The notes beneath the pieces are model-generated. The model saw only the letters and a program-made list of their open reading frames with translations, did no database searches and was not told where the DNA came from. From Magnetovibrio sp. (GTDB lineage: Bacteria; Pseudomonadota; Alphaproteobacteria; Rhodospirillales; Casp-alpha2), in assembly GCA_002690705.1 (NCBI GenBank), contig NZFO01000021.1:5594-69593 (forward strand): a DNA stretch of 64,000 nt, in the 5' to 3' direction. The translations under genes were made by a program, and so were the position numbers. Position 1 is the first letter of the stretch; every line of letters begins with the position of its first letter. Shown here piece after piece: positions 55,369 to 64,000 of this stretch.

Positions 55369-56726
55369 CCTTTTACCTTGGGATCTCTCACCGCCAGCCA
55401 AGCCAGTGGGTCAACCGGTTGACCTTGGCGGCGAAATTCTACATACAACGTCGGCCTCTGCAGACGAGGCTTTCGCTTAAATTTGACCTCTCTAACGTTG
55501 CCCATAACGCCAACTGGTTCTCCAGCCAACAACCACTGCCCAACATTAGCATCAATACGCGCCATGCCCGCAAGCAATGAATGATATCCACCGGCGTGTT
55601 CTATTATCAAAAGGCGCCCATATCCTCTGAAAGAGCCAGAGAACACCGCCTTACCCTCAAACGGCGCAATGACTTGAGCACCACTCGTTGCCTCAATAGT
55701 TAAACCCTTGTGAACACGTCCACTCGCTATGTTTTGGCCGTACCGCGCGACTACTCGCCCAACGACTGGAAAGGGCAATGTACCCTTACCTGCGTCAAAC
55801 AATTTTCCCCTGGGATCTCTCGACATAGGATCAAGCAACGGCCAGAGTGATCGACTTAATTTACCCGTTGAAGCCGGCTCCGAGGGAGGTAAAAAGATAC
55901 CAGAAGCACTCGTTTTTTTCTGATCACGAACTTGATTGAGGCGAGTAATCAGGTCTTTTAGGGTTTTTGCACGTTTGATTAATTCAGCCGCGCGCTCTCC
56001 AAATCGCGAAGTTTGTCTGACTGTTCGACGGCGCAAACTCGACTTGCGGCTAAGCAAGCTTTTCAGCACCGAACGTTGCCCTTCGAGCTTCCCAAGCTCT
56101 GAGTCCAATTCAAGCCGGCGCAGTTTGGCCTCTCGGCGCGCCGTCCCTAAATCTGCCAAATCCTGACCAAATGCACGAGCTTCGCCTGCGAGTTCGGGCA
56201 AAATAGCCCGCAACAAAATAGCACTTCTAACCATATCAGCGGGCGCCACTGGCTGAGCAATGAGAGCCTCGGGCGGATTACGTGCCATTCGCTGCAGCGC
56301 TGCGAGCACCCGGCCTAATTGATTGCGTCGCTTTTTCAAAAGGCCCCTAATTTTTGCTTTCTGAATAGTCAATTCTGTTAGACGGCTCTCCAAGTCCTCA
56401 ATCCTTTGCTCGTGATATTGGGCGAGTCGCGCTGCAGCTATTAATTTTTCTCGAATCTGAAGGATGTCCAATTCCAAAGTTGCAGTTTTTTCTCGTAAAG
56501 CTTTTGTCTTGCTTCGAACATCAATCAACTTGTCCTCTGCCGCGCGCAACCGCTCTGAGACACCAGAATCTATTGGTTTTTTCTTAGGGTAGAAATCTGT
56601 TTGCGCGGCTGATTTTACTGCTGGTTTTTTTACCGTCTCTGCAAATATGTAACGCGCTTCAAAAAAAACTAGACATTGCGCGGCACAGGGCAGCAGCATA
56701 ACTAACACGCGCTTGGTTGCTCGCAT
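55365..56726 (-). CDS. EnvC-like murein hydrolase activator
   Basis: 453 residues. A signal peptide (LVMLLPCAAQCLVFF) is followed by a long coiled coil (about residues 55-290) and a C-terminal LytM/M23 domain with VHKGLTIEATSGAQVIAPFEGKAV and HAGGYHSLLAGM. The zinc-site Asp after the first His is replaced by Thr and the H-x-H motif is YHS, so the domain is degenerate, as in EnvC, which activates amidases rather than cleaving peptidoglycan itself. It is one base after gpmI and overlaps ctpA. Confidence 0.9.
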   Translation of the reverse strand: MRATKRVLVMLLPCAAQCLVFFEARYIFAETVKKPAVKSAAQTDFYPKKKPIDSGVSERLRAAEDKLIDVRSKTKALREKTATLELDILQIREKLIAAARLAQYHEQRIEDLESRLTELTIQKAKIRGLLKKRRNQLGRVLAALQRMARNPPEALIAQPVAPADMVRSAILLRAILPELAGEARAFGQDLADLGTARREAKLRRLELDSELGKLEGQRSVLKSLLSRKSSLRRRTVRQTSRFGERAAELIKRAKTLKDLITRLNQVRDQKKTSASGIFLPPSEPASTGKLSRSLWPLLDPMSRDPRGKLFDAGKGTLPFPVVGRVVARYGQNIASGRVHKGLTIEATSGAQVIAPFEGKAVFSGSFRGYGRLLIIEHAGGYHSLLAGMARIDANVGQWLLAGEPVGVMGNVREVKFKRKPRLQRPTLYVEFRRQGQPVDPLAWLAVRDPKVKG

Positions 56727-56727
56727 A

Positions 56728-58329
56728 TTAATCGGCAGCCGCGGAGCGGCTTCCGGAAATCTGTAAAAGCGATTTTCCCGTCATTTCCCTTGGTTGAATA
56801 AGGCCCATCAAATTAAGCAAGGTCGGGGCGACATCTGAGAGCCTTCCGTCAGTCAACCCCTCTACCATCGGCGGTGGATTGACAAGACACGCCGGAACAT
56901 CATTTAAAGTGTGCTGTGTGTGCGGCTCTCTGAGCGCGCCATCAAACATCTGTTCGCAGTTTCCATGATCCGCCGTGACCAACATTACACCACCGACTTC
57001 TATGACCGCAGTTTCTAATCTGCCAAGACTGACATCAATTGCTGTTGCTGCCTGAATGGCAGCAGACAACACTCCTGTGTGACCAACCATATCGCCATTA
57101 GCATAATTCACTACAATTAAATCAAAGTTGTCCGACCTAATGGCTGAGATCAGCTTATCTGTGACATCTGATGCTGACATTTCTGGCTGCAGATCATACG
57201 TTGCAACTTTGGGGGATGGAACTAAAATGCGTTCCTCGCCGTTGAACACATCTTCCCGTCCGCCGTTAAGAAAAAAAGTGACGTGGGCGTATTTCTCGGT
57301 TTCGGCAATTCTAAGTTGTTTTAATCCGGCTTCTGAGACCACTTGCCCAAGCACCCCACTTAGGAGCTCATGCGGAAACAATGCTGGGAACCACTCGTTC
57401 AATGCAGTCGAATATTCAACCATACCTAAACGTGCAGAAATATTTGGAACACAGCCGCGATCAAAAAATTTAAACCCGGGATCACTTAACGCGGTCAGAA
57501 TTTCACGAGCACGATCAGCACGGAAGTTAGCCATCAATATGCCGTCCCCGTCGTGTACTCCATCAAAATCTCCAATAATAGTTGGCTTCAAAAACTCGTC
57601 GCCAATCTCGGCCTTGTAACATCTGTCGATTGCTATTGATGGATCGGATACTTGCTCACCCTCCGCTTTAACGATAGCTTTATAGGCTTTTTCAACCCTG
57701 TCCCAACGGTTGTCGCGGTCAAGCGCGTAATAGCGCCCCATAATAGTCGCCACAGAAAACCTCTCGAAATCAGAGGTACTACCTAATACTTCAGACATGT
57801 AGTCACCGCCCTTGCGGGGGGGCGTGTCGCGACCATCCAAGAATGCATGCAAACAAACCGGCACGCCTTCTTCCGCAAGAAGGCGTGCTAAAGCCACGAT
57901 ATGATCTTGATGCGAATGCACACCGCCGGGAGATAAGAGGCCTAGTAAGTGGCATGCGCCGCCTGTTTTTTTGAGCTCCTTTATATAAAACTTCAACTCC
58001 GTTTTTGCCGCCAGGGTGCCGTCCGCCAGTGCAGCATTAATACGCGGCAAATCTTGAGTAACAATCCGTCCCGCCCCCAAGTTCATGTGACCAACCTCCG
58101 AATTACCCATTTGGCCCTCGGGTAACCCTACATCCGAGGCACATGATTTTAGAAGTGCATGTGGATAGGATGATCGAAAGCGGTTCCAATTTGGCGTTTC
58201 ACTGAGAGCTATAGCGTTTCCTTCCGCATCATGACTTTCGCCCCAACCGTCTAGTATGCACAGTATCACTGGTGGCTGGCGTGCTAGTCGTTCCTGAGAA
58301 GACACAGATTTTGTAGATTTGGTTTTCAT
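56728..58329 (-). CDS. gpmI: 2,3-bisphosphoglycerate-independent phosphoglycerate mutase
   Basis: 533 residues. Interconverts 3- and 2-phosphoglycerate with two Mn2+ ions. Seen: ILCILDGWGESHDAEGNAI, the phosphoserine site GQMGNSEVGHMNLGAGRIV, FLDGRDTPPRKG, RYYALDRDNRWDRV, NYANGDMVGHTGV and TADHGNCEQM. About 20 unconserved residues precede the first strand. It heads the gpmI-envC-ctpA-deacetylase-rppH-CaCA-SDR-folB series. Confidence 0.96.
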   Translation of the reverse strand: MKTKSTKSVSSQERLARQPPVILCILDGWGESHDAEGNAIALSETPNWNRFRSSYPHALLKSCASDVGLPEGQMGNSEVGHMNLGAGRIVTQDLPRINAALADGTLAAKTELKFYIKELKKTGGACHLLGLLSPGGVHSHQDHIVALARLLAEEGVPVCLHAFLDGRDTPPRKGGDYMSEVLGSTSDFERFSVATIMGRYYALDRDNRWDRVEKAYKAIVKAEGEQVSDPSIAIDRCYKAEIGDEFLKPTIIGDFDGVHDGDGILMANFRADRAREILTALSDPGFKFFDRGCVPNISARLGMVEYSTALNEWFPALFPHELLSGVLGQVVSEAGLKQLRIAETEKYAHVTFFLNGGREDVFNGEERILVPSPKVATYDLQPEMSASDVTDKLISAIRSDNFDLIVVNYANGDMVGHTGVLSAAIQAATAIDVSLGRLETAVIEVGGVMLVTADHGNCEQMFDGALREPHTQHTLNDVPACLVNPPPMVEGLTDGRLSDVAPTLLNLMGLIQPREMTGKSLLQISGSRSAAAD

Positions 58330-58487
58330 GGTTACAATATAGGCAATAAAGACGATTTATGGCAGCACTTTCGCCATCCGACTTGCTCATTTATGTCAAA
58401 TTGTTCAAAACTCGGGTGGAAATAACTGTCTTAAAAGCCATATCTTTGAAAGTAATTCGTCGATCAGCCAAAAAGTGAGCATTTAAA

Positions 58488-59126
58488 ATGTTTCTTAATC
58501 CCATCAATAAGCCTATCGAACTTCCTGATAAATCATCAGCTTTACCCGGAAGATTGGATGAAATCCCAGTCACGGAACCACATTTTGTCAACGGTAGGTC
58601 GCTAATAGGCCCTTATCCAAACGGAATGGAAAAGATACTATTTGGCTTAGGTTGTTTTTGGGGGGCTGAAAAGGTTTTCTGGCAAACACCCGGAGTGTTC
58701 GTGACGGCAGCAGGGTACGCGGCTGGCCACACACCAAATCCGACCTACGAAGAAGTTTGCTCTGGGCGAACTGGACATAATGAGGTTGTGTTAGTGGTCT
58801 ACAGTCCAGTTGATGTCAGCTTTGACGATTTACTCGCCATTTTTTGGGAAGGTCATGATCCATCACAAGGAATGCGGCAAGGTAATGATATTGGCACCCA
58901 ATACAGATCTGGCATATACTGTTTTAGTGCACAGCAAGTAAAAGTGGCCGAAGCAAGTCGTGGAGTATACAGCGGGAAACTTGTGGCCGCTGGATTTCCT
59001 GCGGCGACCACAGAAATACAAATTAACGATCAATTTTATTTTGCCGAAACCTACCATCAGCAATATCTTGGCCGACATCCAGGTGGTTATTGCGGGCTTG
59101 GCGGAACAGGAGTCTGCTATTGCTGA
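58488..59126 (+). CDS. msrA: Peptide methionine sulfoxide reductase A
   Basis: 212 residues. Reduces Met-S-sulfoxide in proteins. Catalytic Cys in [13 protein letters not shown] (about residue 56), Glu in the same motif, [41 protein letters not shown] and the C-terminal [13 protein letters not shown] containing resolving cysteines. An unconserved 45-residue N-terminal extension is as in the E. coli-type long form. Monocistronic, divergent from gpmI. Confidence 0.95.
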   Translation: MFLNPINKPIELPDKSSALPGRLDEIPVTEPHFVNGRSLIGPYPNGMEKILFGLGCFWGAEKVFWQTPGVFVTAAGYAAGHTPNPTYEEVCSGRTGHNEVVLVVYSPVDVSFDDLLAIFWEGHDPSQGMRQGNDIGTQYRSGIYCFSAQQVKVAEASRGVYSGKLVAAGFPAATTEIQINDQFYFAETYHQQYLGRHPGGYCGLGGTGVCYC

Positions 59127-59245
59127 CTCGCATTATAATTTTTTTTGACTCAATGTATTCCCATTAGTCGAACTAGCTTCTAAACACTCGGAGTATTTGC
59201 ATGTGTCTATCCGACTCGCAATCACCCTATCTCACTAGCTCACAA

Positions 59246-59887
59246 TTAGCGTTGTAGACGGTTTGCAGAAGCCGTAAGGGCGCCGACACGTCTCATATTT
59301 GGTTCATCCAATAACTTAGGGTCTGCAAGGTAGTCGAGCACCATATCCAAACAATCATCTCCCCAAAATAATTCACCCCCGACAAGGCACGTGGGAACGC
59401 CAAAAACCCCTTTAGAGATAGCACTTTCACCATTTACAATTAGCGTCGACTTAACTTCCTTCCTCGAAATAAGAGATTCTCCATTTTTAATTTCCAATTT
59501 AGATTGAATTAGCGCCCACCCTGCTTGGTCATCAGGCAGCTGCCCATCAACCCATATTAAATGGAAAATTTTCTGCACTACCTCGCGCTCGCATCCAAGT
59601 GCGATGGCCAGTCGCAGTCCTCGCAGGGGATTGAAAGGGTGCGAGGATGGCGTGTTATATGGAATGCCATCCCGCCGAGCACGCCATGCACATTGCCGAA
59701 GGATAAAAGTCTTTTTTGGCGGCACCTCTGCTGGCCCTAATTGTCCCCAATAATTGAGAAACCCTGCAAACAAAACCGGGACACACTCTACTCTCGCTAC
59801 GGCCTCAAGTTGCTGTAATCTGACCGACTGGAGATAAGCGAAGGGTGACACGAAGTCAAAAAACCACTGGACTATTGGCTTATCCAT
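59246..59887 (-). CDS. DsbA-family 2-hydroxychromene-2-carboxylate isomerase-like protein
   Basis: 213 residues from ATG 59887 with GAGGT upstream; a start at 59899 would add four residues. Thioredoxin-like kappa-GST fold: WFFDFVSPFAYLQ has the Ser of the family's S-P-F/Y active site, and VFGVPTCLVGGELFWGDD is the cis-Pro/substrate loop. Family members isomerise 2-hydroxychromene-2-carboxylate with glutathione in naphthalene breakdown, but many have other thiol roles. It follows the 4-HPA hydroxylase-like gene by 30 bases, suggesting aromatic catabolism. Confidence 0.85.
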   Translation of the reverse strand: MDKPIVQWFFDFVSPFAYLQSVRLQQLEAVARVECVPVLFAGFLNYWGQLGPAEVPPKKTFILRQCAWRARRDGIPYNTPSSHPFNPLRGLRLAIALGCEREVVQKIFHLIWVDGQLPDDQAGWALIQSKLEIKNGESLISRKEVKSTLIVNGESAISKGVFGVPTCLVGGELFWGDDCLDMVLDYLADPKLLDEPNMRRVGALTASANRLQR

Positions 59888-59917
59888 GTAGCACCTCAAG
59901 AAACATGAGTATATGGC

Positions 59918-61510
59918 TCACTCTGCAGCGGGTTTTTCTAAAATAGGAATCGCGATCGGCGTTGGTTTAAAATCCAGCTGTGGCGTTTCCCGTGCCTGAC
60001 AACCTACAGGGCAGCAACGCCCTGGTTGACGATCTTTTGTTAAGTCTTTGCCATCTTCAGCCAATACTCCGCGATCCAGTAGCCGTTTAACCACCTCAAC
60101 TCGATCCTCCACAGGATAATAGCGATAAATTTCGCGTTTCATAGCCTCCGGCGACCCTCCACCATGCATCGAAATTACCGAGTACCACCCAGCCTCATCA
60201 GAGGCTGTCAAATCCTCCAAAAGACGCGTTACGGCCATACGTTTTTCATGCGGGACATCTTCCCGAGTTTGCAACATGGTGGATAAGTCACCAGCCGTAG
60301 CTGGGTTGTGATCTTCATCAGGGCCAGGAAGTGAGACAATCAACCCTCCTGAAACCTCGTGTGCCAAGCGGTGCATGTCGTAAATTTGTGTCGCAAGCAA
60401 AAGCTTGCCGACATTGGAAAAAACACCGTCTGGTTGAAAGACTCCGGAGGGGTCTTGGAACCCGTATACCGACGCTGCAACACCACAGGCAAAGAATCCC
60501 TCCACAGTCTTAATCAATTCTACCATACGATCACGTAAATGCGGTGTGACCTCAACATTTAAGCCATTTGCTTCACTCATTAAAACACCTGCACCGATTA
60601 GCAAGTCGCCAAATCCTGCACGTGCGGCTATGCAGCTGTGGCGGTGGTGAGTTGCATAAGTGCGTGTCAAACCGTGCGAGTGTCGCCATTGATTCCTCTC
60701 CCCGCCATCTAAAAACACCCGCTCTGTTGGCACGAAAACGTCATCGAAAATGACGACGCCAGTCGATTGTCCGTACCGGCCAGAAAATTTTGCTGCAGCC
60801 TGTCCCGGACGACCAGCTGGACGTGCGGAAATCGTGACCCCTTTTGCATCAATTGGAACTGCACAACAGACCGCGAAGTCTGCGTCGTGTTCTGTCATGT
60901 TTCGGCAGGGCATTACCAAAAGCTCATGCATGTAAGGCGCCCCAGTAACTATAGCTTTCACACCTCTGATAACTATTCCGTTTGGCCGACGCTCTTTAAT
61001 GTGAACATAAGAGTCACCATTCCACTGTTGATGCGGTCTGAGTGACCGGTCACCCTTCCCATCAGTCATAGCAATTCCAACTGCCAAATCTTGGTCTTGG
61101 ACGTCGTGCATATAATTAAGAAACCGCGCATGATGCTCTGTGCCGTCTTCCTCAGCCATGGCGTACGTCGCTTGATACAATGCAGAAAATCCATCATGTA
61201 CAAGGTAACGTTGAACGCATCCGCCCTCTCGACAAAGCAGCCGCACCGCTTCAAGCTTATTGATCAAGTCTTGTGGATTGCGGTCAATGTGCAACATACG
61301 GTTGACCTCCCGGCCGGAGGTATGCTGCTGAGCAACCATCAATGGTCTATATGCTTCTTCTAACGCAAAATCGTAAGTGAGGCCAAGGGCATTGACGCCG
61401 GGAGCCAATTGCGGTGCATCGGCTACATTCTGTATCAGTTCACCATCAACATAAACTCGGGGCTTAAGCGCGCGCAACGACTCCCTATATCCGTCCGAAG
61501 ATAAAAACAT
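59918..61510 (-). CDS. 4-hydroxyphenylacetate 3-hydroxylase / 4-hydroxybutyryl-CoA dehydratase family protein
   Basis: 530 residues of the acyl-CoA-dehydrogenase-like HpaB superfamily. AMTDGKGDRSLRPHQQ and IVIRGVKAIVTGAPYMHELLVMP are closer to 4-hydroxybutyryl-CoA dehydratase (AbfD) than to plain HpaB. From memory of AbfD, its 4Fe-4S ligands C99, C103, H292 and C299 align here to C98, Tyr102, His289 and Ala296, so two cysteines are lost and a cluster is unlikely. A C-terminal Cys cluster (C499, C500, C504) is extra. It may be a flavin-dependent hydroxylase or a dehydratase variant. It precedes the DsbA-family isomerase gene; a 2Fe-2S reductase lies 1.2 kb further on. Confidence 0.8.
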   Translation of the reverse strand: MFLSSDGYRESLRALKPRVYVDGELIQNVADAPQLAPGVNALGLTYDFALEEAYRPLMVAQQHTSGREVNRMLHIDRNPQDLINKLEAVRLLCREGGCVQRYLVHDGFSALYQATYAMAEEDGTEHHARFLNYMHDVQDQDLAVGIAMTDGKGDRSLRPHQQWNGDSYVHIKERRPNGIVIRGVKAIVTGAPYMHELLVMPCRNMTEHDADFAVCCAVPIDAKGVTISARPAGRPGQAAAKFSGRYGQSTGVVIFDDVFVPTERVFLDGGERNQWRHSHGLTRTYATHHRHSCIAARAGFGDLLIGAGVLMSEANGLNVEVTPHLRDRMVELIKTVEGFFACGVAASVYGFQDPSGVFQPDGVFSNVGKLLLATQIYDMHRLAHEVSGGLIVSLPGPDEDHNPATAGDLSTMLQTREDVPHEKRMAVTRLLEDLTASDEAGWYSVISMHGGGSPEAMKREIYRYYPVEDRVEVVKRLLDRGVLAEDGKDLTKDRQPGRCCPVGCQARETPQLDFKPTPIAIPILEKPAAE

Positions 61511-61974
61511 TTCTAAATCCTTATTCTCTATGCTTCAGAGTCCAAGGTTATCAAAGTATTTTTTCCTCCGCAATTTAGACCGGTTATTTTTTGGGAAAAA
61601 TCGAGAACCAAAAAGACTAAGACCCCAGATACTTTGGCTATGGCACCGTTGTTTGATTAATTATGGCAAACGGGTAAAGAGTGGATAAATTAGGGTGCAA
61701 ATTCAATAAAAAGCTTCTTAATATGTCCGCACCAAGAGAAAAAATGATGATTACACTGTAATTCGCTGACATCATGTATGACTAAAATAGCACTCGCGCA
61801 AAGTAAAATTTATTATACATTCATGAACTAGTTCGAAGTGACTAGATAATGTCAGGGGCGAGGAGCAGAGCACCCCCGATTCCGGGGTGTTTGGGTTGCC
61901 CAACGTGCTGTCCATCTAATAAGCTTTGGTAAAACTAATTAAGTTTTAAATCGTCTTGGTTCGAAGGAATGATT
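61511..61974. other. Divergent intergenic region
   Basis: About 460 AT-rich bases between the hydroxylase-like gene (minus) and the carbonic anhydrase (plus). A CACCCC/GGGGTG hairpin lies at 61871-61889 without a long T-run. Promoters for both genes must be here; none is clear. Confidence 0.5.
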
Positions 61975-62499
61975 ATGAAATTCTCCCTAGGAAAAAGCCG
62001 TGTCCTAACTCACGCAGATGGTAATTGGATTGCTCCCAATGCCTGCGTTATAGGAGAGGTAATAATAGAGAAAGACGCTAGCGTCTGGTTTAATGCGACA
62101 CTTCGCGGCGATAACGAGTCGATTATACTTGGACCTCGCTCCAATGTCCAAGATGGCTGCGTGCTCCATACCGATACAGGCTTCCCGCTAAAGTTAGAGC
62201 AAAATGTCACCGTTGGACATTTGGTTATGCTTCATGGCTGCACCATTGGCGCAAACTCCCTTGTGGGTGTGGGCAGTGTGATACTTAATGGAGCCGTAAT
62301 TGGGGAAAATTGCCTTATCGGAGCTGGCACTTTAATTCCCGAAGGGAGACAAATCCCGGCAGGTTCACTAGTTGTAGGGCAACCGGGAAAAGTTAAACGC
62401 GAGCTCAGAGATGATGACATTAAACATCTTGGATGGGCAGCTAACCATTACGTGGAGAAGGCCCGGCAATATATCTCCGATCTCGTTGTTCAGGATTAA
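61975..62499 (+). CDS. Gamma carbonic anhydrase family protein
   Basis: 174 residues from ATG 61975, six bases after GAAGGA. A left-handed parallel beta helix (hexapeptide repeats [14 protein letters not shown]) with the three zinc histidines in CVLHTDTG and [12 protein letters not shown]. Homologous to YrdA/PaaY and Cam; whether it hydrates CO2 or supports another reaction is not certain. PaaY in phenylacetate catabolism removes CoA thioesters, relevant because of the aromatic-type genes beside it. Confidence 0.9.
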   Translation: MKFSLGKSRVLTHADGNWIAPNACVIGEVIIEKDASVWFNATLRGDNESIILGPRSNVQDGCVLHTDTGFPLKLEQNVTVGHLVMLHGCTIGANSLVGVGSVILNGAVIGENCLIGAGTLIPEGRQIPAGSLVVGQPGKVKRELRDDDIKHLGWAANHYVEKARQYISDLVVQD

Positions 62500-62735
62500 A
62501 CACTAATTTCAATGGTCACATGGAGCTTCCTATAGTAAGGAAAAACCCCGAGAACTAACTCAATAGTTAAAAAAATATGGACCGTTGGCCTAACGTCTAC
62601 AGACAAAGCGCACGAGCCTTATCGCTTACACCACTCTAGCCACCGACAATCGATTATATTTTTCCCAGAGCACGTCTTAAAAAATACAGGTGTTGGCTTA
62701 AATCTAGGTAGGCCGGTCTACCCTCACTCTAATTC

Positions 62736-63839
62736 TTAAACGTCCAAAATTAAGTCTGAAGTCGGCCGTGCACTGCAGAGAAGTATTTCTCCGTTACGTG
62801 GTTGAATAACATCCGGATGTTCATACTCAAAAGTGCCATCCACAACTTTAGCGAGACAAGTTTGGCACATTCCTGACCGGCAAATAAAATCAACGTTAAC
62901 ACCTGAGGCCTCAGCAAGATCAAGCAAACTTCCATGTGATGACGTCCACGCCGCCCTCAAGTTTGCTTTTTGAAAAGTTACTGTGTAGTTCGCATTCGAT
63001 TTAGACCCCAAAGCCTCTTTGTGTTGGTGGGTCAGGTCATTACCACGCAGATCACTAGCAGGGCCAAAAAATTCATAATTTATTTGGAAAGGGTCCACAC
63101 CCCATGCAATTAAGCCCTGAAAAAGCGAGGACATAAAGGGGGTTCCACCACAAAGATAGAACTGGGGCGTGGGCCCCGGCAGTAAAGATCGCAATAAATT
63201 TATATCGACATGCCCCTGACTGTCAAAGTCACGGCCGACGAGGTCTTTACTTCCCGGCTTACTGTAGCAAATATGGACGTGGACATTGGTGTGAGACTCT
63301 GCAATGCCGCGGATATCTGGACCAAATGCATGCTCCGCCCCATTCCGTGCTCCATGAATAAACCATACATCTCGTTTTGAGCCAATATCAGCGATTGAAG
63401 TCAACATGCTTACCATGGGCGTACACCCTACTCCGCCAGAGAGCATAACAACTGGACCTTTGCCTTTTGGCCGAAGTACAAACTCACCCGTAGGTGCGCG
63501 GAGTTGCAGCTCGCTGCCCTCATGAACGTGGTCATGCATAAAATTTGAGGATAGCCCCGGGGGAGCATCCGGCGCATCCGGCGGGGATAATTCTCGCTTG
63601 ATCGAGAGACGATAATTCTCAATGTGTGCTGGACTGCTTGAAAGCGTGTAACTCCGTGTGACCGGCAAAGGCTCCCCCGGCACGTCTAATTTCACCCCAA
63701 CAAACTGGCCCGGCTGGAATGGCGGCAACTCCTCACCGTCAACGGGCGCAAGATAAAACGAAGTAATAACATCGCTCTCAAGAGTTTTCCGGGTGACAAC
63801 AAATGTGCGATATCCATTCCAGGCGGGCGATCGTGCCAT
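62736..63839 (-). CDS. 2Fe-2S flavoprotein reductase (phthalate-dioxygenase-reductase-like)
   Basis: 367 residues. N-terminal FAD domain with PLPVTRSYTLSSS (R-x-Y-S/T), NAD(P) domain with LSGGVGCTPMVSM and FYLCGGTPFMSS, and a C-terminal plant-type 2Fe-2S ferredoxin with CRSGMCQTC and a fourth Cys in EILLCSARP. This layout is that of reductase subunits passing electrons from NAD(P)H to oxygenases or to cytochrome-type acceptors. AAGGAAA precedes the ATG. It is the natural redox partner candidate for the hydroxylase-like protein at 59.9-61.5 kb, but not in one operon with it. Confidence 0.9.
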   Translation of the reverse strand: MARSPAWNGYRTFVVTRKTLESDVITSFYLAPVDGEELPPFQPGQFVGVKLDVPGEPLPVTRSYTLSSSPAHIENYRLSIKRELSPPDAPDAPPGLSSNFMHDHVHEGSELQLRAPTGEFVLRPKGKGPVVMLSGGVGCTPMVSMLTSIADIGSKRDVWFIHGARNGAEHAFGPDIRGIAESHTNVHVHICYSKPGSKDLVGRDFDSQGHVDINLLRSLLPGPTPQFYLCGGTPFMSSLFQGLIAWGVDPFQINYEFFGPASDLRGNDLTHQHKEALGSKSNANYTVTFQKANLRAAWTSSHGSLLDLAEASGVNVDFICRSGMCQTCLAKVVDGTFEYEHPDVIQPRNGEILLCSARPTSDLILDV

Positions 63840-64000
63840 AAATCAACGTTTCCTTATGAGCTGCATAGTAATCAGTTTTAACTGCTGCGTTTCTGCGCCA
63901 GTTGATGCAAATAACGCAAATTCGCTAAACAATTTACATGCCTCGCTATTGTCCCGTCCACTCGCCACTTGAACAGGGTCGATTACATTTCGGTATTAAA
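63840..64000. other. Right edge, no gene visible
   Basis: 160 bases up to the window end. No ORF with a supportable start is visible on either strand; it presumably holds the promoter of the reductase gene. Confidence 0.5.

Noticed and set aside
57128-57619. 163-codon plus-strand ORF inside gpmI
   Set aside because: Antisense shadow of a fully conserved enzyme; Ser/Pro-rich composition typical of reverse-strand translation.
61871-61889. CACCCC/GGGGTG hairpin as a terminator
   Set aside because: No gene ends into it on the plus strand and no T-run follows on the minus strand.

Overview
The window reads as a chromosomal segment of a free-living, probably marine alphaproteobacterium of Rhodospirillales/SAR116-like character. 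The placement is inferred from gene content and order: a complete petABC cytochrome bc1 operon, hldD-lgt-midA-pgeF and prs-rplY-pth-ychF blocks, ubiK-ybjN-proC-COQ9/TetR, uvrC-pgsA-moaDE, and gpmI-envC-ctpA-deacetylase-rppH. Base composition is moderate by eye, with AT-rich intergenic stretches. I saw no tRNA, rRNA, CRISPR array, transposase or phage gene, and no 16S sequence is present to fix the taxon.

Region 1-9.3 kb is the most accessory-looking part: a large OGT/SPINDLY-like glycosyltransferase running off the left edge on the minus strand, a small membrane protein, a methyltransferase, a DxD glycosyltransferase, a TPR/GT9-like fusion, a TPR-sulfotransferase and a porin. Together they suggest decoration, including sulfation, of a surface glycan or protein. 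Region 9.7-18.1 kb is mixed housekeeping: glutathione reductase, class II DAHP synthase, a nicotinate phosphoribosyltransferase-like protein, a small unknown, an ArsR/permease pair, hemF and trmL. Region 18.2-21.0 kb is petABC with a clear terminator.

Region 21.9-27.6 kb, on the minus strand, is a 5'-methylthioadenosine salvage cluster: dienelactone hydrolase, mtnP, a duplicated DUF1330 protein, mtnA, and a class II aldolase fused to a short-chain dehydrogenase. No mtnB, C, D or K is nearby. The layout suggests a DHAP-shunt type route, in which methylthioribulose-1-phosphate is split to DHAP and an aldehyde that the fused dehydrogenase could then process. This is the best candidate in the window for an under-described system.

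Region 27.7-38.5 kb holds translation, nucleotide, envelope and quinone genes. At 38.68-39.13 kb lies a phasin gene broken by two in-frame stops, and at 39.9 kb a TTAG tetranucleotide microsatellite. Region 40-42.6 kb is a MarR/response regulator/histidine kinase operon, divergent from ilvE. Region 44.0-49.1 kb is uvrC-pgsA-mobB-moeA-moaD-moaE, covering excision repair, phospholipid synthesis and molybdenum cofactor synthesis. Region 49.5-58.3 kb is a long, tightly packed minus-strand series: gpmI, envC-like, ctpA, a polysaccharide deacetylase with a very acidic cytoplasmic tail, rppH, a Ca/Na antiporter, a pteridine-reductase-like SDR and folB. The right end has msrA, a DsbA-family isomerase, a 4-hydroxyphenylacetate hydroxylase/4-hydroxybutyryl-CoA dehydratase superfamily protein that seems to lack some Fe-S ligands, a gamma carbonic anhydrase and a 2Fe-2S flavoprotein reductase.

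Where the sequence supports it, starts were moved to the ATG or GTG behind a Shine-Dalgarno match or to the family's usual N-terminus. All family assignments come from motif recognition, not from database searches.
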